A stretch of 64,000 nucleotides of DNA from Mycoplasma yeatsii (lineage in GTDB: Bacteria > Bacillota_I > Bacilli_A > Mycoplasmatales > Mycoplasmataceae). Of this stretch, positions 20,719-28,816 are shown piece after piece. The notes below the pieces were generated by a model that worked only from the letters and a program-made list of their open reading frames with translations, was not told where the DNA came from and searched no databases. Location: the NCBI RefSeq assembly GCF_030815295.1, contig NZ_JAUSWP010000001.1, one strand, 5' to 3'. Each line of letters begins with the position of its first letter. Position 1 is the stretch's first letter. The position numbers and the translations under genes are program-made.

Positions 20719-21261
20719 CTATTTACCAGCTGCTTTCCCTTCTTTTCTAATAATAATTTCGTTTTTGTATTTAATTCCTTTTCCTTTGTATGGTTCAGGT
20801 TTTCTGTATGCTCTAATGTTTGCTGCAACTTCTCCAACTAATTGTTTGTCAATTCCAGTAATAACTAATTCAGTTGGTTTAACAGCTTGAATAGTTACAC
20901 CTTCTGGAATGATGTATTCAATTGGATGTGAGTATCCTAAGCTTAAGTTTAATTTTTGTCCGTTAACTGCAGCTTTATACCCAACCCCAGTAATTATTAA
21001 TTCTTTTTTGAACCCTTCATTAACTCCAGTAATCATCCCTGAAAGTAATGAGTTAGTTGTTCCATGTAATTGTTTTGTGTGTTTTTGTTCATTTGCTCTT
21101 TTTGTAGCTACTTGGTTATCAGCTACTTCGATTGAGATTAATGGTGAAAATTGTTTTGATAATGTTCCTTTTGATCCTTTAACTGTAACTGTATTATCTG
21201 CTGATACTGTAATTTCAACTCCACTAGGGATAGCTAATATTCTGTTTCCTATACGTGACAT
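20719..21261 (-). CDS. rplF: 50S ribosomal protein L6
   Basis: 180 residues, two repeated L6 domains. MSRIGNRILAIPSGVEITV at the start and RKPEPYKGKGIKYKNE near 155 identify it. ATG 21261 has AAGGAGATAG upstream. It supports the sarcin-ricin loop and factor-binding site. Confidence 0.98.
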   Translation of the reverse strand: MSRIGNRILAIPSGVEITVSADNTVTVKGSKGTLSKQFSPLISIEVADNQVATKRANEQKHTKQLHGTTNSLLSGMITGVNEGFKKELIITGVGYKAAVNGQKLNLSLGYSHPIEYIIPEGVTIQAVKPTELVITGIDKQLVGEVAANIRAYRKPEPYKGKGIKYKNEIIIRKEGKAAGK

Positions 21262-21280
21262 ATTTTCTATCTCCTTATTA

Positions 21281-21667
21281 TCAAATAAATGCTAATACTT
21301 CTCCACCAGCGTTTGCTAGGCGAGCTTTTTTACCAGTCATAATTCCTTGTGATGTTGAAACGATTGAGATACCTAATCCGTTTAATACTTGTGGGATTTC
21401 GTTAGCTTGTGCATAAACTCTTAAACCAGGTTTTGAAATTTTCTTTAATCCTTGAATTACTCTAGTTTTTCCTTGGTATTTTAATTCGATAGTGATAGTT
21501 TTTTTAACATCACCTTCAACAGTGAAGTTTGAAATGAATCCTTCTTCTTTTAAAATTTTTGCTATCTCTAATTTTACTTTGCTTGATGGAACACTTACAG
21601 TTTTTAAGTATCTTTGGTTAGCATTTCTAATTCGAGTTAACATATCTGCAATAACATCTGTAGTCAT
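21281..21667 (-). CDS. rpsH: 30S ribosomal protein S8
   Basis: 128 residues. VIADMLTRIRNANQR at the N-terminus, SKPGLRVYAQANEIPQVLNG in the middle and GVVSTSQGIMT-like GISIVSTSQGIMTGKKAR at the C-terminus. S8 binds helix 21 of 16S rRNA and in many bacteria represses its own operon. Start ATG 21667 with AAGAAAGGAATC upstream. Confidence 0.98.
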   Translation of the reverse strand: MTTDVIADMLTRIRNANQRYLKTVSVPSSKVKLEIAKILKEEGFISNFTVEGDVKKTITIELKYQGKTRVIQGLKKISKPGLRVYAQANEIPQVLNGLGISIVSTSQGIMTGKKARLANAGGEVLAFI

Positions 21668-21692
21668 ATCTAATTGATTCCTTTCTTAATTT

Positions 21693-21878
21693 CTATCATG
21701 AAGCTTTTCTAATACCAGGAATTTGTCCTTCATAAGCAAATTTTCTAAAGCAAACACGGCAAATTCCAAATTTTTTAAGCACAGCGTGTGGTCTACCACA
21801 GTTATTACAACGTGTGTAATTTCTAACAGCAAATTTTTGATGTTTTTGTTGTTTTACTTTTAATGATTTTTTAGCCAT
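21693..21878 (-). CDS. rpsN: 30S ribosomal protein S14, zinc (type Z) form
   Basis: 61 residues. Two zinc pairs are visible, CNNC near 24-27 and CRVC near 40-43, in the short zinc-binding S14 layout (RYTRCNNCGRPHAVLKKF-like). The true end lies one codon past a TGA: the protein finishes KASW, with TGA read as Trp, then TAG. That is the conserved C-terminal Trp of S14Z, a direct check on code 4. ATG 21878, with GGGAGAA upstream. Confidence 0.97.
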
Positions 21879-21897
21879 CTATACAGTTCTCCCTTTA

Positions 21898-22440
21898 TTA
21901 TTTTTCGAATGGCATTCCCATTTTTTCTAATAATACGAATGCTTCTTTATTAGTTTTAGCAGAAGTTACAATTGTGATATCCATACCACGTAATCTTTGA
22001 ACTTTATCATAATCAATTTCTGGGAAGATGATTTGTTCTTTAATACCTGTTGTATAATTTCCAAATCCATCAAATGAAGTTTTTGACACACCTCTAAAGT
22101 CACGAACACGTGGTAAAGCAACGTTGATTAATCTATCTAAGAAATCATACATTTTTTTACCTCTTAAAGTAACTTTAGTCCCGATTGGCATTCCTTCTCT
22201 TAATTTGAATACCGCTAATGATTTTTTAGCTTTTGTAATTAATGGTTTTTGACCAGATAATTTTTCTAATTCAGATACTGCTGCATCTAATTTTTTAGTA
22301 TCAGTTGTAGCATCTCCGATTCCCATATTTATAACGATTTTTTCGATTTTTGGTACTTGCATTACTGATTTGTAGTTTAATTCTTTAAATAATTCAGGAA
22401 CGATTTGTTCTTTGTATTTGATTTCTAATCTTGATTTCAT
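21898..22440 (-). CDS. rplE: 50S ribosomal protein L5
   Basis: 180 residues, normal. KIEKIVINMGIGDATTD near 30, GQKPLITKAKKSLAVFKLRE near 68, RVRDFRGVSKTSFDGFGNYT near 118 and RGMDITIVTSAKT near 155. L5 binds 5S rRNA with L18. It lies 21 bp after rplX. Confidence 0.98.
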   Translation of the reverse strand: MKSRLEIKYKEQIVPELFKELNYKSVMQVPKIEKIVINMGIGDATTDTKKLDAAVSELEKLSGQKPLITKAKKSLAVFKLREGMPIGTKVTLRGKKMYDFLDRLINVALPRVRDFRGVSKTSFDGFGNYTTGIKEQIIFPEIDYDKVQRLRGMDITIVTSAKTNKEAFVLLEKMGMPFEK

Positions 22441-22461
22441 AACTTATCTATTCCCCTCTAA

Positions 22462-22788
22462 TTATCTAGCGCTTTTGATTTGTGTTTTTGATTTTTTAGC
22501 AACACGAATTTTTTTACCATCAGTAATTTCAAATCCAACTCTTGTAGTAGCTTCTTTGTTTTTTGGATCTTGTAATGCTACGTTTGAAATATGGATTTTT
22601 GCTGGAATTTCTTTAATTCCACCTTCAGTATCTTGGTTTGAAGGTTTAACGTGTTTTTTAACGTTGATTCCTTGAACTGATACTCATTGTTTATCTTTTG
22701 ATAATGAGATGATTGGTCCTAATTCACCTTTATGTGAACCAGCGATTACTTTAACCACGTCACCTTTTAAGATTTTTGATTTTGCCAT
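22462..22788 (-). CDS. rplX: 50S ribosomal protein L24
   Basis: 108 residues, open through one TGA (DKQWVSVQG). A KOW motif lies in KGDVVKVIAGSHKGELGPI near 8-26; NVKKHVKPSNQDTEGGI follows. L24 is an early-assembly protein at the exit tunnel. ATG 22788 has AGGAACCAGC upstream, overlapping the rplN end region. Confidence 0.97.
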
Positions 22789-22801
22789 TTGCTGGTTCCT
22801 C

Positions 22802-23170
22802 CTATAATACTTCTGGAGCTAGAGATGCGATTTTTGCAAATCCTGCTTCTTTAATTTCACGTGCGATTGGACCGAAAATACGAGTTCCACGTGGTGATTT
22901 ATCATCTTTTACTAATACTGCTGCGTTTTCAGAAAATTTGATGTATGTTCCATCTTCTCTTCTTAATTCACGAGTAGTTCTAACAATAACAGCTTTAACA
23001 ACTTGACCTTTTTTAACAACTGCACCTGGAGCTGCAGAAATAACTGAACAAACAATAATGTCACCAATACCTGAGAATTTTCTAACTGAACCACCTAAGT
23101 TACGAATAACACGAACTTCTTTAGCACCTGAGTTATCTGCTACTTTTAATTTAGATAATGTTTGAATCAT
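22802..23170 (-). CDS. rplN: 50S ribosomal protein L14
   Basis: 122 residues. MIQTLSKLKVADNSGAKEVR, GDIIVCSVISAAPGA, and RGTRIFGPIAREIKE near the C-terminus are diagnostic. It contacts 16S rRNA in an intersubunit bridge. ATG 23170, with AGGAGATAAA upstream. Confidence 0.98.
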   Translation of the reverse strand: MIQTLSKLKVADNSGAKEVRVIRNLGGSVRKFSGIGDIIVCSVISAAPGAVVKKGQVVKAVIVRTTRELRREDGTYIKFSENAAVLVKDDKSPRGTRIFGPIAREIKEAGFAKIASLAPEVL

Positions 23171-23186
23171 ATAATTTTATCTCCTA

Positions 23187-23444
23187 TTATAAAGTTGCTT
23201 TTTCAATAACTTTAACTAATCTAAAGTTTTTAGTTTTTGATAAAGGACGTGTTTCCATGATTTCAACTTTATCACCCATTTGAGCGATTTGTTGTTCATC
23301 GTGTGCTTTATATTTTTTAGAATATTTAACACGTTTTTTGTAGATTGGGTGGTTTTTGTAAGTTTCAACTAACACAGTAATAGTTTTGTCCATTTTGTCA
23401 GAAACAACTTTACCGATTAATGTTCTTCTACTATTTCTTTGCAT
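23187..23444 (-). CDS. rpsQ: 30S ribosomal protein S17
   Basis: 85 residues. GKVVSDKMDKTITVLVE near 11-27, HPIYKKRVKYSKKYKAHDE and KVEIMETRPLSKTKNFRLV are diagnostic. Its start lies 14 bases inside the 3' end of rpmC in another frame (overlap 23431-23444), so the two are translationally coupled; AAGGAGAAC lies upstream. Confidence 0.98.
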   Translation of the reverse strand: MQRNSRRTLIGKVVSDKMDKTITVLVETYKNHPIYKKRVKYSKKYKAHDEQQIAQMGDKVEIMETRPLSKTKNFRLVKVIEKATL

Positions 23445-23919
23445 CGTCTTTGTTCTCCTTTGTTACTTTTTTTCTAGGACTTGGTTTTTTTGCTTCTTTT
23501 TTTTCTTCAGCTTTAACTTCAGCTTTTTCTTCTTGACCTGCAGCTATTGCTTCAGCCATAGTTTGTTGCATGTCGTTTTCTTCTACTTCAGTTCCAAATT
23601 GTTGATTGTATTGTTCTTCGATCATTTTTCTTTGTTTTGCTCTAACTTCTTTTCCTGCTTTTTCAGCTTCAGCAACTGCTGCGTTGTAATCAGCTTTGAT
23701 AACTTTGTTAGTGTTTTCTCCGCTTAAACGTCTTTCAGCTAAAGTTAATTCAATTCTTGCAATTTCTTTTTTAATTTCTTTAATACGGTGAGTTTGTTCT
23801 AAACTTCCAACTGCTGCTTGGAATTTTAAAGCAAATAATTCAGCTCTTTTAGATTCACCAGCTTTGATTAATTCATCAACTGATAAGTTTCTAATATCTG
23901 TCATTTTTGATTTAGCCAT
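23431..23919 (-). CDS. rpmC: 50S ribosomal protein L29 with long C-terminal extension
   Basis: 162 residues against about 65 normally. Residues 1-70 are canonical L29: DIRNLSVDELIKAGESKRAE and QTHRIKEIKKEIARIE. From about 75 on, a helical Ala/Glu/Lys-rich tail follows and ends KKPSPRKKVTKENKDDAKK. Such tails are known in mycoplasma L29. The gene overlaps rplP by one base (TAATG) and rpsQ by 14. Confidence 0.95.
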   Translation of the reverse strand: MAKSKMTDIRNLSVDELIKAGESKRAELFALKFQAAVGSLEQTHRIKEIKKEIARIELTLAERRLSGENTNKVIKADYNAAVAEAEKAGKEVRAKQRKMIEEQYNQQFGTEVEENDMQQTMAEAIAAGQEEKAEVKAEEKKEAKKPSPRKKVTKENKDDAKK

Positions 23920-24332
23920 TAATTTTCACCTCTTTTAACAAATTTACAACGAATTGGAAGTTTATGAGCAGCTAATCTTAAAGCTTCTCTTGCTACTTCT
24001 TCACTAACTTGAGCAATTTCGAACATAATTGTTCCTTTTTTAACAACTGCTACTCATTTTTCTGGGTTCCCTTTTCCTGATCCCATACGTACTTCTGCAG
24101 GTTTTTTAGACATTGACATATGTGGGAAAATTCTCATTCAAATTTTTCCATCACGTCTCATGTAACGAGTCATAGCAATACGTGCTGCTTCGATTTGGTG
24201 GTTGTCAATTCAAGCACCATCTAAAGCCATTAATCCAAATTCACCAAAGTTGATTTCTTTAGCTCCTTTAGCTTTTCCTTCATAACTAACTCTGTGAGGT
24301 TTACGATATTTAGTTCTTTTTGGCATTAACAT
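23919..24332 (-). CDS. rplP: 50S ribosomal protein L16
   Basis: 137 residues with three TGA Trp codons (GAWIDN, KIWMRI, EKWVAV). MPKRTKYRKPHRVSYEGKAK near the start and HKLPIRCKFVKR near the end. L16 helps position tRNA in A and P sites. I use ATG 24332 with AGGAGG upstream; a second ATG two codons on (24326) is possible. The rpsC stop is two bases upstream. Confidence 0.97.
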
Positions 24333-24334
24333 AA

Positions 24335-25042
24335 TTATCTCTTTCCTCCTTTGTTAGCTTTTGGTTTTTCCATAACTGATGAAGATTTATTAGAATTTTT
24401 CATGTTTCCTAAAACTTCACCGTGGTTGATTCAAACTTTAACTCCGATTTGTCCATAAGTAGTTGGAGCTTCATATAAAGCATAATCAACATTAGCTCTT
24501 AAAGTTGATAGAGGAACTGAACCTTCTAAGTAACCTTCAGTACGAGCCATTTCAACTCCACCTAAACGTCCACTTACAGCAGTTTTAATTCCTTTAACTC
24601 CTGCTTTTAATGCTTTTCTAATTGCTAATTTTTGAACTGTTCTGAATGAAGCACGGTTTGTGATTTGTTCTCCAATTCATCTAGCAACTAAAGTTGCATC
24701 AGCATCAGGATTTGAAATTTCAACAACTTTAACATTAACTTTTAAGTTTCTGTTTTTAACTGTTTTTTTAACAGTTAAAGCGATATTTTCAACATTTTTA
24801 CCTTCTTGACCTAAAACGATAGCTGGACGAGCAGTTTTAATGATTAAAGTTAAATCTTTAGTAGTTCTTTCGATATCAATTTTTGATACAGCAGCATCTT
24901 TTAATAATTTGAATACAGCGTTACGAATTTTAATATCTTGATCTAATCATTTAACGTATTGAGTTTTTTCAGCATATCATCTGTTTTCTCAATCTCTAAC
25001 AATTCCTAAACGTAAAACATTTGGTGATACTTTTTGTCCCAT
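24335..25042 (-). CDS. rpsC: 30S ribosomal protein S3
   Basis: 235 residues, several TGA Trp codons. MGQKVSPNVLRLGIVRDWEN at the start, KH domain with RPAIVLGQEGKNVENIA near 73-90, and GRLGGVEMARTEGYLEGSVP near 158. S3 lines the mRNA entry channel. Gene order rplV-rpsC-rplP is standard. Confidence 0.98.
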
Positions 25043-25058
25043 TTTCTACTTGTCCTTT

Positions 25059-25394
25059 CTATCTTTCGTCACTTACCACGATTACGATGTGGCTAGTTCT
25101 TTTTAGAATTTCATATGCTCTACCGTGAGCTCTTGGTCTAAAACGTTTTAATGTTGGTCCTTCGTTAACAAAGATTGTTTTAACGAATAATTTGTCAGCA
25201 TCCATACCGTTGTTGTTAACAGCATTAGCAATAGCTGAGTTTAATAATTTTAATACAGGTTCAACTGCATCTTTGTTTGTGTTTTGTAGAATTGCGATTG
25301 CATTTGCTACAGGTTTGTTTCTGATTGTATCTGCTACTAATCTAACTTTTCTAGGAGAGATACGAATCATAGATAATTTTGCTTTTGCTTCCAT
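25059..25394 (-). CDS. rplV: 50S ribosomal protein L22
   Basis: 111 residues. RISPRKVRLVADTIRNKPV near 10 and the exit-tunnel hairpin region ending RPRAHGRAYEILKRTSHI (macrolide-sensitive loop) near 88-105. ATG 25394, with AAGGGATAAG upstream. Lies 21 bp after rpsS. Confidence 0.98.
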   Translation of the reverse strand: MEAKAKLSMIRISPRKVRLVADTIRNKPVANAIAILQNTNKDAVEPVLKLLNSAIANAVNNNGMDADKLFVKTIFVNEGPTLKRFRPRAHGRAYEILKRTSHIVIVVSDER

Positions 25395-25415
25395 ATTAAT
25401 TCTTATCCCTTCCTA

Positions 25416-25688
25416 TTATTTTTTCTTACCTTTTTTCTTATCGTCACCATGTCCACCGAATTTACGAGTTGGAGAAAATTCACCTAATTTGTTTCCAACC
25501 ATATCTTCAGTAACATAAACTGGGATAAATTCTTTTCCGTTATAAACACCGAATGTTTTACCGATGAATTCAGGGAAAATAGTTGATCTACGTGATCAAG
25601 TTTTGATTACTTCTCCATCTTTAGCTGATTCAGCTTTTTTGAATAAGCTTTCATCAACGAATGGTCCTTTTTTCAATGATCTTGCCAT
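25416..25688 (-). CDS. rpsS: 30S ribosomal protein S19
   Basis: 90 residues, one TGA Trp (IKTWSRRSTIFP). MARSLKKGPFVDESLFKK and GNKLGEFSPTRKFGGHGDD are diagnostic. S19 binds S13 at the head of the 30S. ATG 25688 has AAGGGAGAA upstream. Confidence 0.98.
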
Positions 25689-25709
25689 ATTATTTATTCT
25701 CCCTTTCTA

Positions 25710-26552
25710 TTATTTTTTATTACGTCTTCTTACAATTAGTTTTTCTGAAGCTTTTCTTGTGTTTCTTGTTTTTACTCCTAATGCAGGTTTTCCTCATGGA
25801 GTTACTGGAGATTTACGTCCAATTGGAGTACGTCCTTCTCCCCCTCCGTGTGGGTGGTCGTTAGGGTTCATTACAGATCCACGAACAGTTGGACGAATTC
25901 CTCTTCAACGGTTACGTCCTGCTTTTCCTCAGTTAACTAAATTGTATTCTTCGTTTCCAACTTCACCGATTGTTGCGTAACATTCAGCTAAAACTTTTCT
26001 AACTTCTCCAGATGATAAACGTAAAGTTACATATTTACCATCATCATCTTTACCTAAGATTTGAACTGATGAACCAGCACTTCTTGCCATTTGTCCACCT
26101 TTTCCTGGTTTTAATTCAACGTTGTGAATTAAAGTACCTTCAGGAATGTTTTTTAATGGTGCAGCATTACCAACTTTGATGTCAGCATTTTCTGATGCAA
26201 CGATTTTCATTCCTACTTGCATTCCTTTAGCAAATAATACGTAACGTTTTTCTCCGTCTAAGTAGTTTACTAAACAGATGAATGCATTTCTGTTTGGATC
26301 GTATTCGATTGATGCTATTGTTCCAACAACATCTCTTTTATTTCTTTTGAAATCAATAACACGGTATTTTTGTTTGTGTCCTCCACCTTTATGGCGAGTA
26401 GTAATTAAACCGCGGTTATTTCTTCCGGCTTTAGAACTTTTTGAAACAACTAATGATTTTTCAGGTGTATCTGTTGTAAGAATTTTTGAATAATCAATTG
26501 TAGTCATATTTCTACGACCATTAGTTGTTGATTTATATTTCTTAATTGCCAT
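25710..26552 (-). CDS. rplB: 50S ribosomal protein L2
   Basis: 280 residues, open across TGA Trp codons (LVNWGKAGRNRW). NRGLITTRHKGGGHKQKYRV near 47 and VMNPNDHPHGGGEGRTPIG near 222, including the His at the peptidyl transferase centre. ATG 26552. Lies between rplW and rpsS. Confidence 0.98.
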
Positions 26553-26616
26553 GTTTTTCCCTTTCTATTTAATGCGCTTACAATAATTTATCCGGGTAGA
26601 TCTATCTATAAGTCGC

Positions 26617-26907
26617 TTATTCTGCTAAGTCATTTAAGACTTCTAATTGTTCACCAGCTTTTAAAGTGATGATTGCTTTTTTGAATGAATTTGTTTTTCC
26701 AACAAATCTTCCCACTCTTTTTTCTTTTCCGTCATAGTTCATAGTTCTAACTGATGCTACTTTAACTTCAAAGATTTCTTCAAAAGTTTTTTTAATTTGA
26801 ACTTTGTTAGCTTTTTTATCTACTAAGAATGTATACACACCATTTTGATGTCCTAGGTATGACTTTTCTGTTAACACAGGTTTTTTAATAACTTCTGTTA
26901 AATGCAT
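26617..26907 (-). CDS. rplW: 50S ribosomal protein L23
   Basis: 96 residues. VIKKPVLTEKSYLGHQNGVY near 5 and VDKKANKVQIKKTFEEIFEV are diagnostic. L23 forms the docking site for trigger factor and SRP at the tunnel exit. Its ATG overlaps the rplD stop by one base. Confidence 0.98.
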   Translation of the reverse strand: MHLTEVIKKPVLTEKSYLGHQNGVYTFLVDKKANKVQIKKTFEEIFEVKVASVRTMNYDGKEKRVGRFVGKTNSFKKAIITLKAGEQLEVLNDLAE

Positions 26908-27533
26908 TATGCGTATACCCCCTCAACTGCTAAAACAGCTTCTTCTGTAATTAATAATTTAGTTGCATTTAGTAAGTCAAATACATTTAATTGGTTAGCA
27001 GCTAATGTTTTAACTTTACTAATGTTGTTTGCTGATTTTAATACTAACTCATCTTTTTCTTTAGTAACGATTAGTGTTTTTTGATCATCAATTTTTAAAT
27101 CTTTCATTACTTCAACCATACCTTTTGTAGATGGTTTTGCAAATTCAAATTTGTCAACGATTACAAGATTGTTTTCTTTAGCTTTTAATGATAATGCTGA
27201 TCTAAATGCTAAAGCTCTAACTTTTTTGTTAACACTTTTTGTGTAATTAATATCAGGTGTTGGACCAAAGACAACTCCCCCACCTCTTCATTGAGGTGCT
27301 CTAATAGATCCTTGACGAGCACGTCCAGTACCTTTTTGTTTTCAAGGTTTACGTCCCCCTCCAGAAACTTCAGCACGGGTTTTAACTTTTCTAGTTCCTT
27401 GTCTTAAAGCAGCTTGTTGAGCAACAACAGTGTCATAAATAGCTTGTTGGTGAGGTTCGATTCCTCATACGTTATCATTTAAAGTAATTTCTTTAACTTC
27501 ATTACCTTTAATATTTAAAACTTGTATTTTCAT
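26907..27533 (-). CDS. rplD: 50S ribosomal protein L4
   Basis: 208 residues with TGA Trp codons (NVWGIEPHQQ, KPWKQKG, PQWRGGG). GRKPWKQKGTGRARQGSIRA near 60-80 is the tunnel loop. In several bacteria L4 represses the S10 operon; no matching leader is proven here. ATG 27533, with AGAGAGGTAAC upstream. Confidence 0.98.
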
Positions 27534-27548
27534 CTGTTACCTCTCTAA

Positions 27549-28235
27549 TTAAGCTTCAGTTGATTCTGCTTCAACTTTTGCGTTTCTATTTAATAATTCT
27601 GCTGCTTGTTTGCTTTGTAGTCCTTTAACATTTTGTTTAATTTGAACAAATCCTTTTTTAGGTCCTGGAATTGATCCTTTAATTAACATTAAGTTGTTTG
27701 CTGAATCAATTGCAATGATTTCTAAGTTTTGGATAGTTCTTTTTGCATGTCCCATGTGACCTGCCATTTTTTTAGATTTAAAGATACGGTTAATGATTGC
27801 TCCCATTGAACCTATTCCACGGTGGTATCCTGATCCGTGTGCCATTGGTCCACGTGAGTAATTATGTCTTTTAATTCCTCCAGCAAATCCTTTACCTTTA
27901 GTAATTCCTGTAACATCAACGTATTCACCAGAAACGAATACATCACTAGCGTTAATAACTTGACCTAGTTCATATCCAGTCATGTTTCTGATTTCTTTTA
28001 CGAAGCGCTTAGGAGCTGAATTAGATTTTTTGAAGTGTCCTAATTCAGGTTTATTTACTAAGTTAACTCTTTTATCAACAGTTCCTAATTGAACAGCTGT
28101 ATATCCGTCAGTTTCTTGTGTTTTAACTTGTAAAACTGTGTTTGGTTGAACCTCAACTACTGTAACTGGTACTAATTGTCCTGCTTCAGTAAATACTTGA
28201 GTCATTTCCAATTTACGTCCTAAGATTCCTTTCAT
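27549..28235 (-). CDS. rplC: 50S ribosomal protein L3
   Basis: 228 residues. MKGILGRKLEMTQVFTEAG at the start, GKGFAGGIKRHNYSRGPMAH near 128 and GHMGHAKRTIQNLEI near 168. L3 organises the peptidyl transferase region. ATG 28235 has TAGGAGGAAAAC upstream; it lies 79 bp after rpsJ. Confidence 0.98.
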   Translation of the reverse strand: MKGILGRKLEMTQVFTEAGQLVPVTVVEVQPNTVLQVKTQETDGYTAVQLGTVDKRVNLVNKPELGHFKKSNSAPKRFVKEIRNMTGYELGQVINASDVFVSGEYVDVTGITKGKGFAGGIKRHNYSRGPMAHGSGYHRGIGSMGAIINRIFKSKKMAGHMGHAKRTIQNLEIIAIDSANNLMLIKGSIPGPKKGFVQIKQNVKGLQSKQAAELLNRNAKVEAESTEA

Positions 28236-28314
28236 TGTTTTCCTCCTAATTGATAATCATGTATATTCGGGCAAATTTTATATTTTGTATTTTCTAATGA
28301 ATTTAAGAAGATTA

Positions 28315-28623
28315 TTATAATTTAATTTCAATATCTACACCGCTAGGTAATTGAACTCTTTTTAGAACATCCATTGTAGCTGGTGTTGGGTTTAAAATTT
28401 CTAATAATCTTTTGTGTGTTCTCATTTCAAATTGTTCTCTTGAGTATTTGTAAACGTGAACAGATCTTAAAATAGTAATAATTTGTTTTTCTGTTGGTAA
28501 TGGGATTGGTCCACGAACTTTAGCACCAGTACCTTCAGCGGCTTGAATTATTTTAGCGATGCTTTGATCAACAATAGCGTGATCATAGCCTTTTAATTTA
28601 ATTCTCATTTTTTGTTCTGCCAT
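28315..28623 (-). CDS. rpsJ: 30S ribosomal protein S10
   Basis: 102 residues. RIKLKGYDHAIVDQSIAKII at 7-26 and THKRLLEILNPTPATMDVL near the C-terminus identify S10 (NusE). I start at ATG 28623, which has ACAGGAGGT seven bases upstream; an open extension to 28683 has no ribosome site and crosses a leader hairpin. First gene of the S10-spc-alpha supercluster. Confidence 0.98.
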   Translation of the reverse strand: MAEQKMRIKLKGYDHAIVDQSIAKIIQAAEGTGAKVRGPIPLPTEKQIITILRSVHVYKYSREQFEMRTHKRLLEILNPTPATMDVLKRVQLPSGVDIEIKL

Positions 28624-28651
28624 GCTAACCTCCTGTTTTATCATTTTATCA

Positions 28652-28673
28652 ACAACACTTACCAGTGTGTTGT
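28652..28673 (-). promoter_or_regulatory. hairpin in the S10 leader
   Basis: ACAACAC/GTGTTGT arms around an 8-nt loop, 29 bp before the rpsJ start, without a T run. A possible regulatory or stabilising leader structure. The promoter of the cluster probably lies between here and 28740, but no convincing -35/-10 pair was found. Confidence 0.35.
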
Positions 28674-28786
28674 AATAGAGCACACAAAATATACATGCAA
28701 TTTATATTCTACACTATTTATATGAAAATGCTATATCTATTTTTCATTATTTTTTAAAAGATAAAAAGTCAATAAAAATGACATAA

Positions 28787-28816
28787 ATAAAATAAAAAAT
28801 AGTCTAAAAAGACTAT
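28787..28816 (-). terminator. terminator of the pot operon
   Basis: ATAGTC/GACTAT stem overlapping the potCD stop codon, then TTTTTTATTTTATTT on the minus strand. Confidence 0.7.

Noticed and set aside
28624..28683. Longer N-terminus for S10
   Set aside because: No ribosome site, crosses a leader hairpin, and S10 conservation starts at the later ATG.
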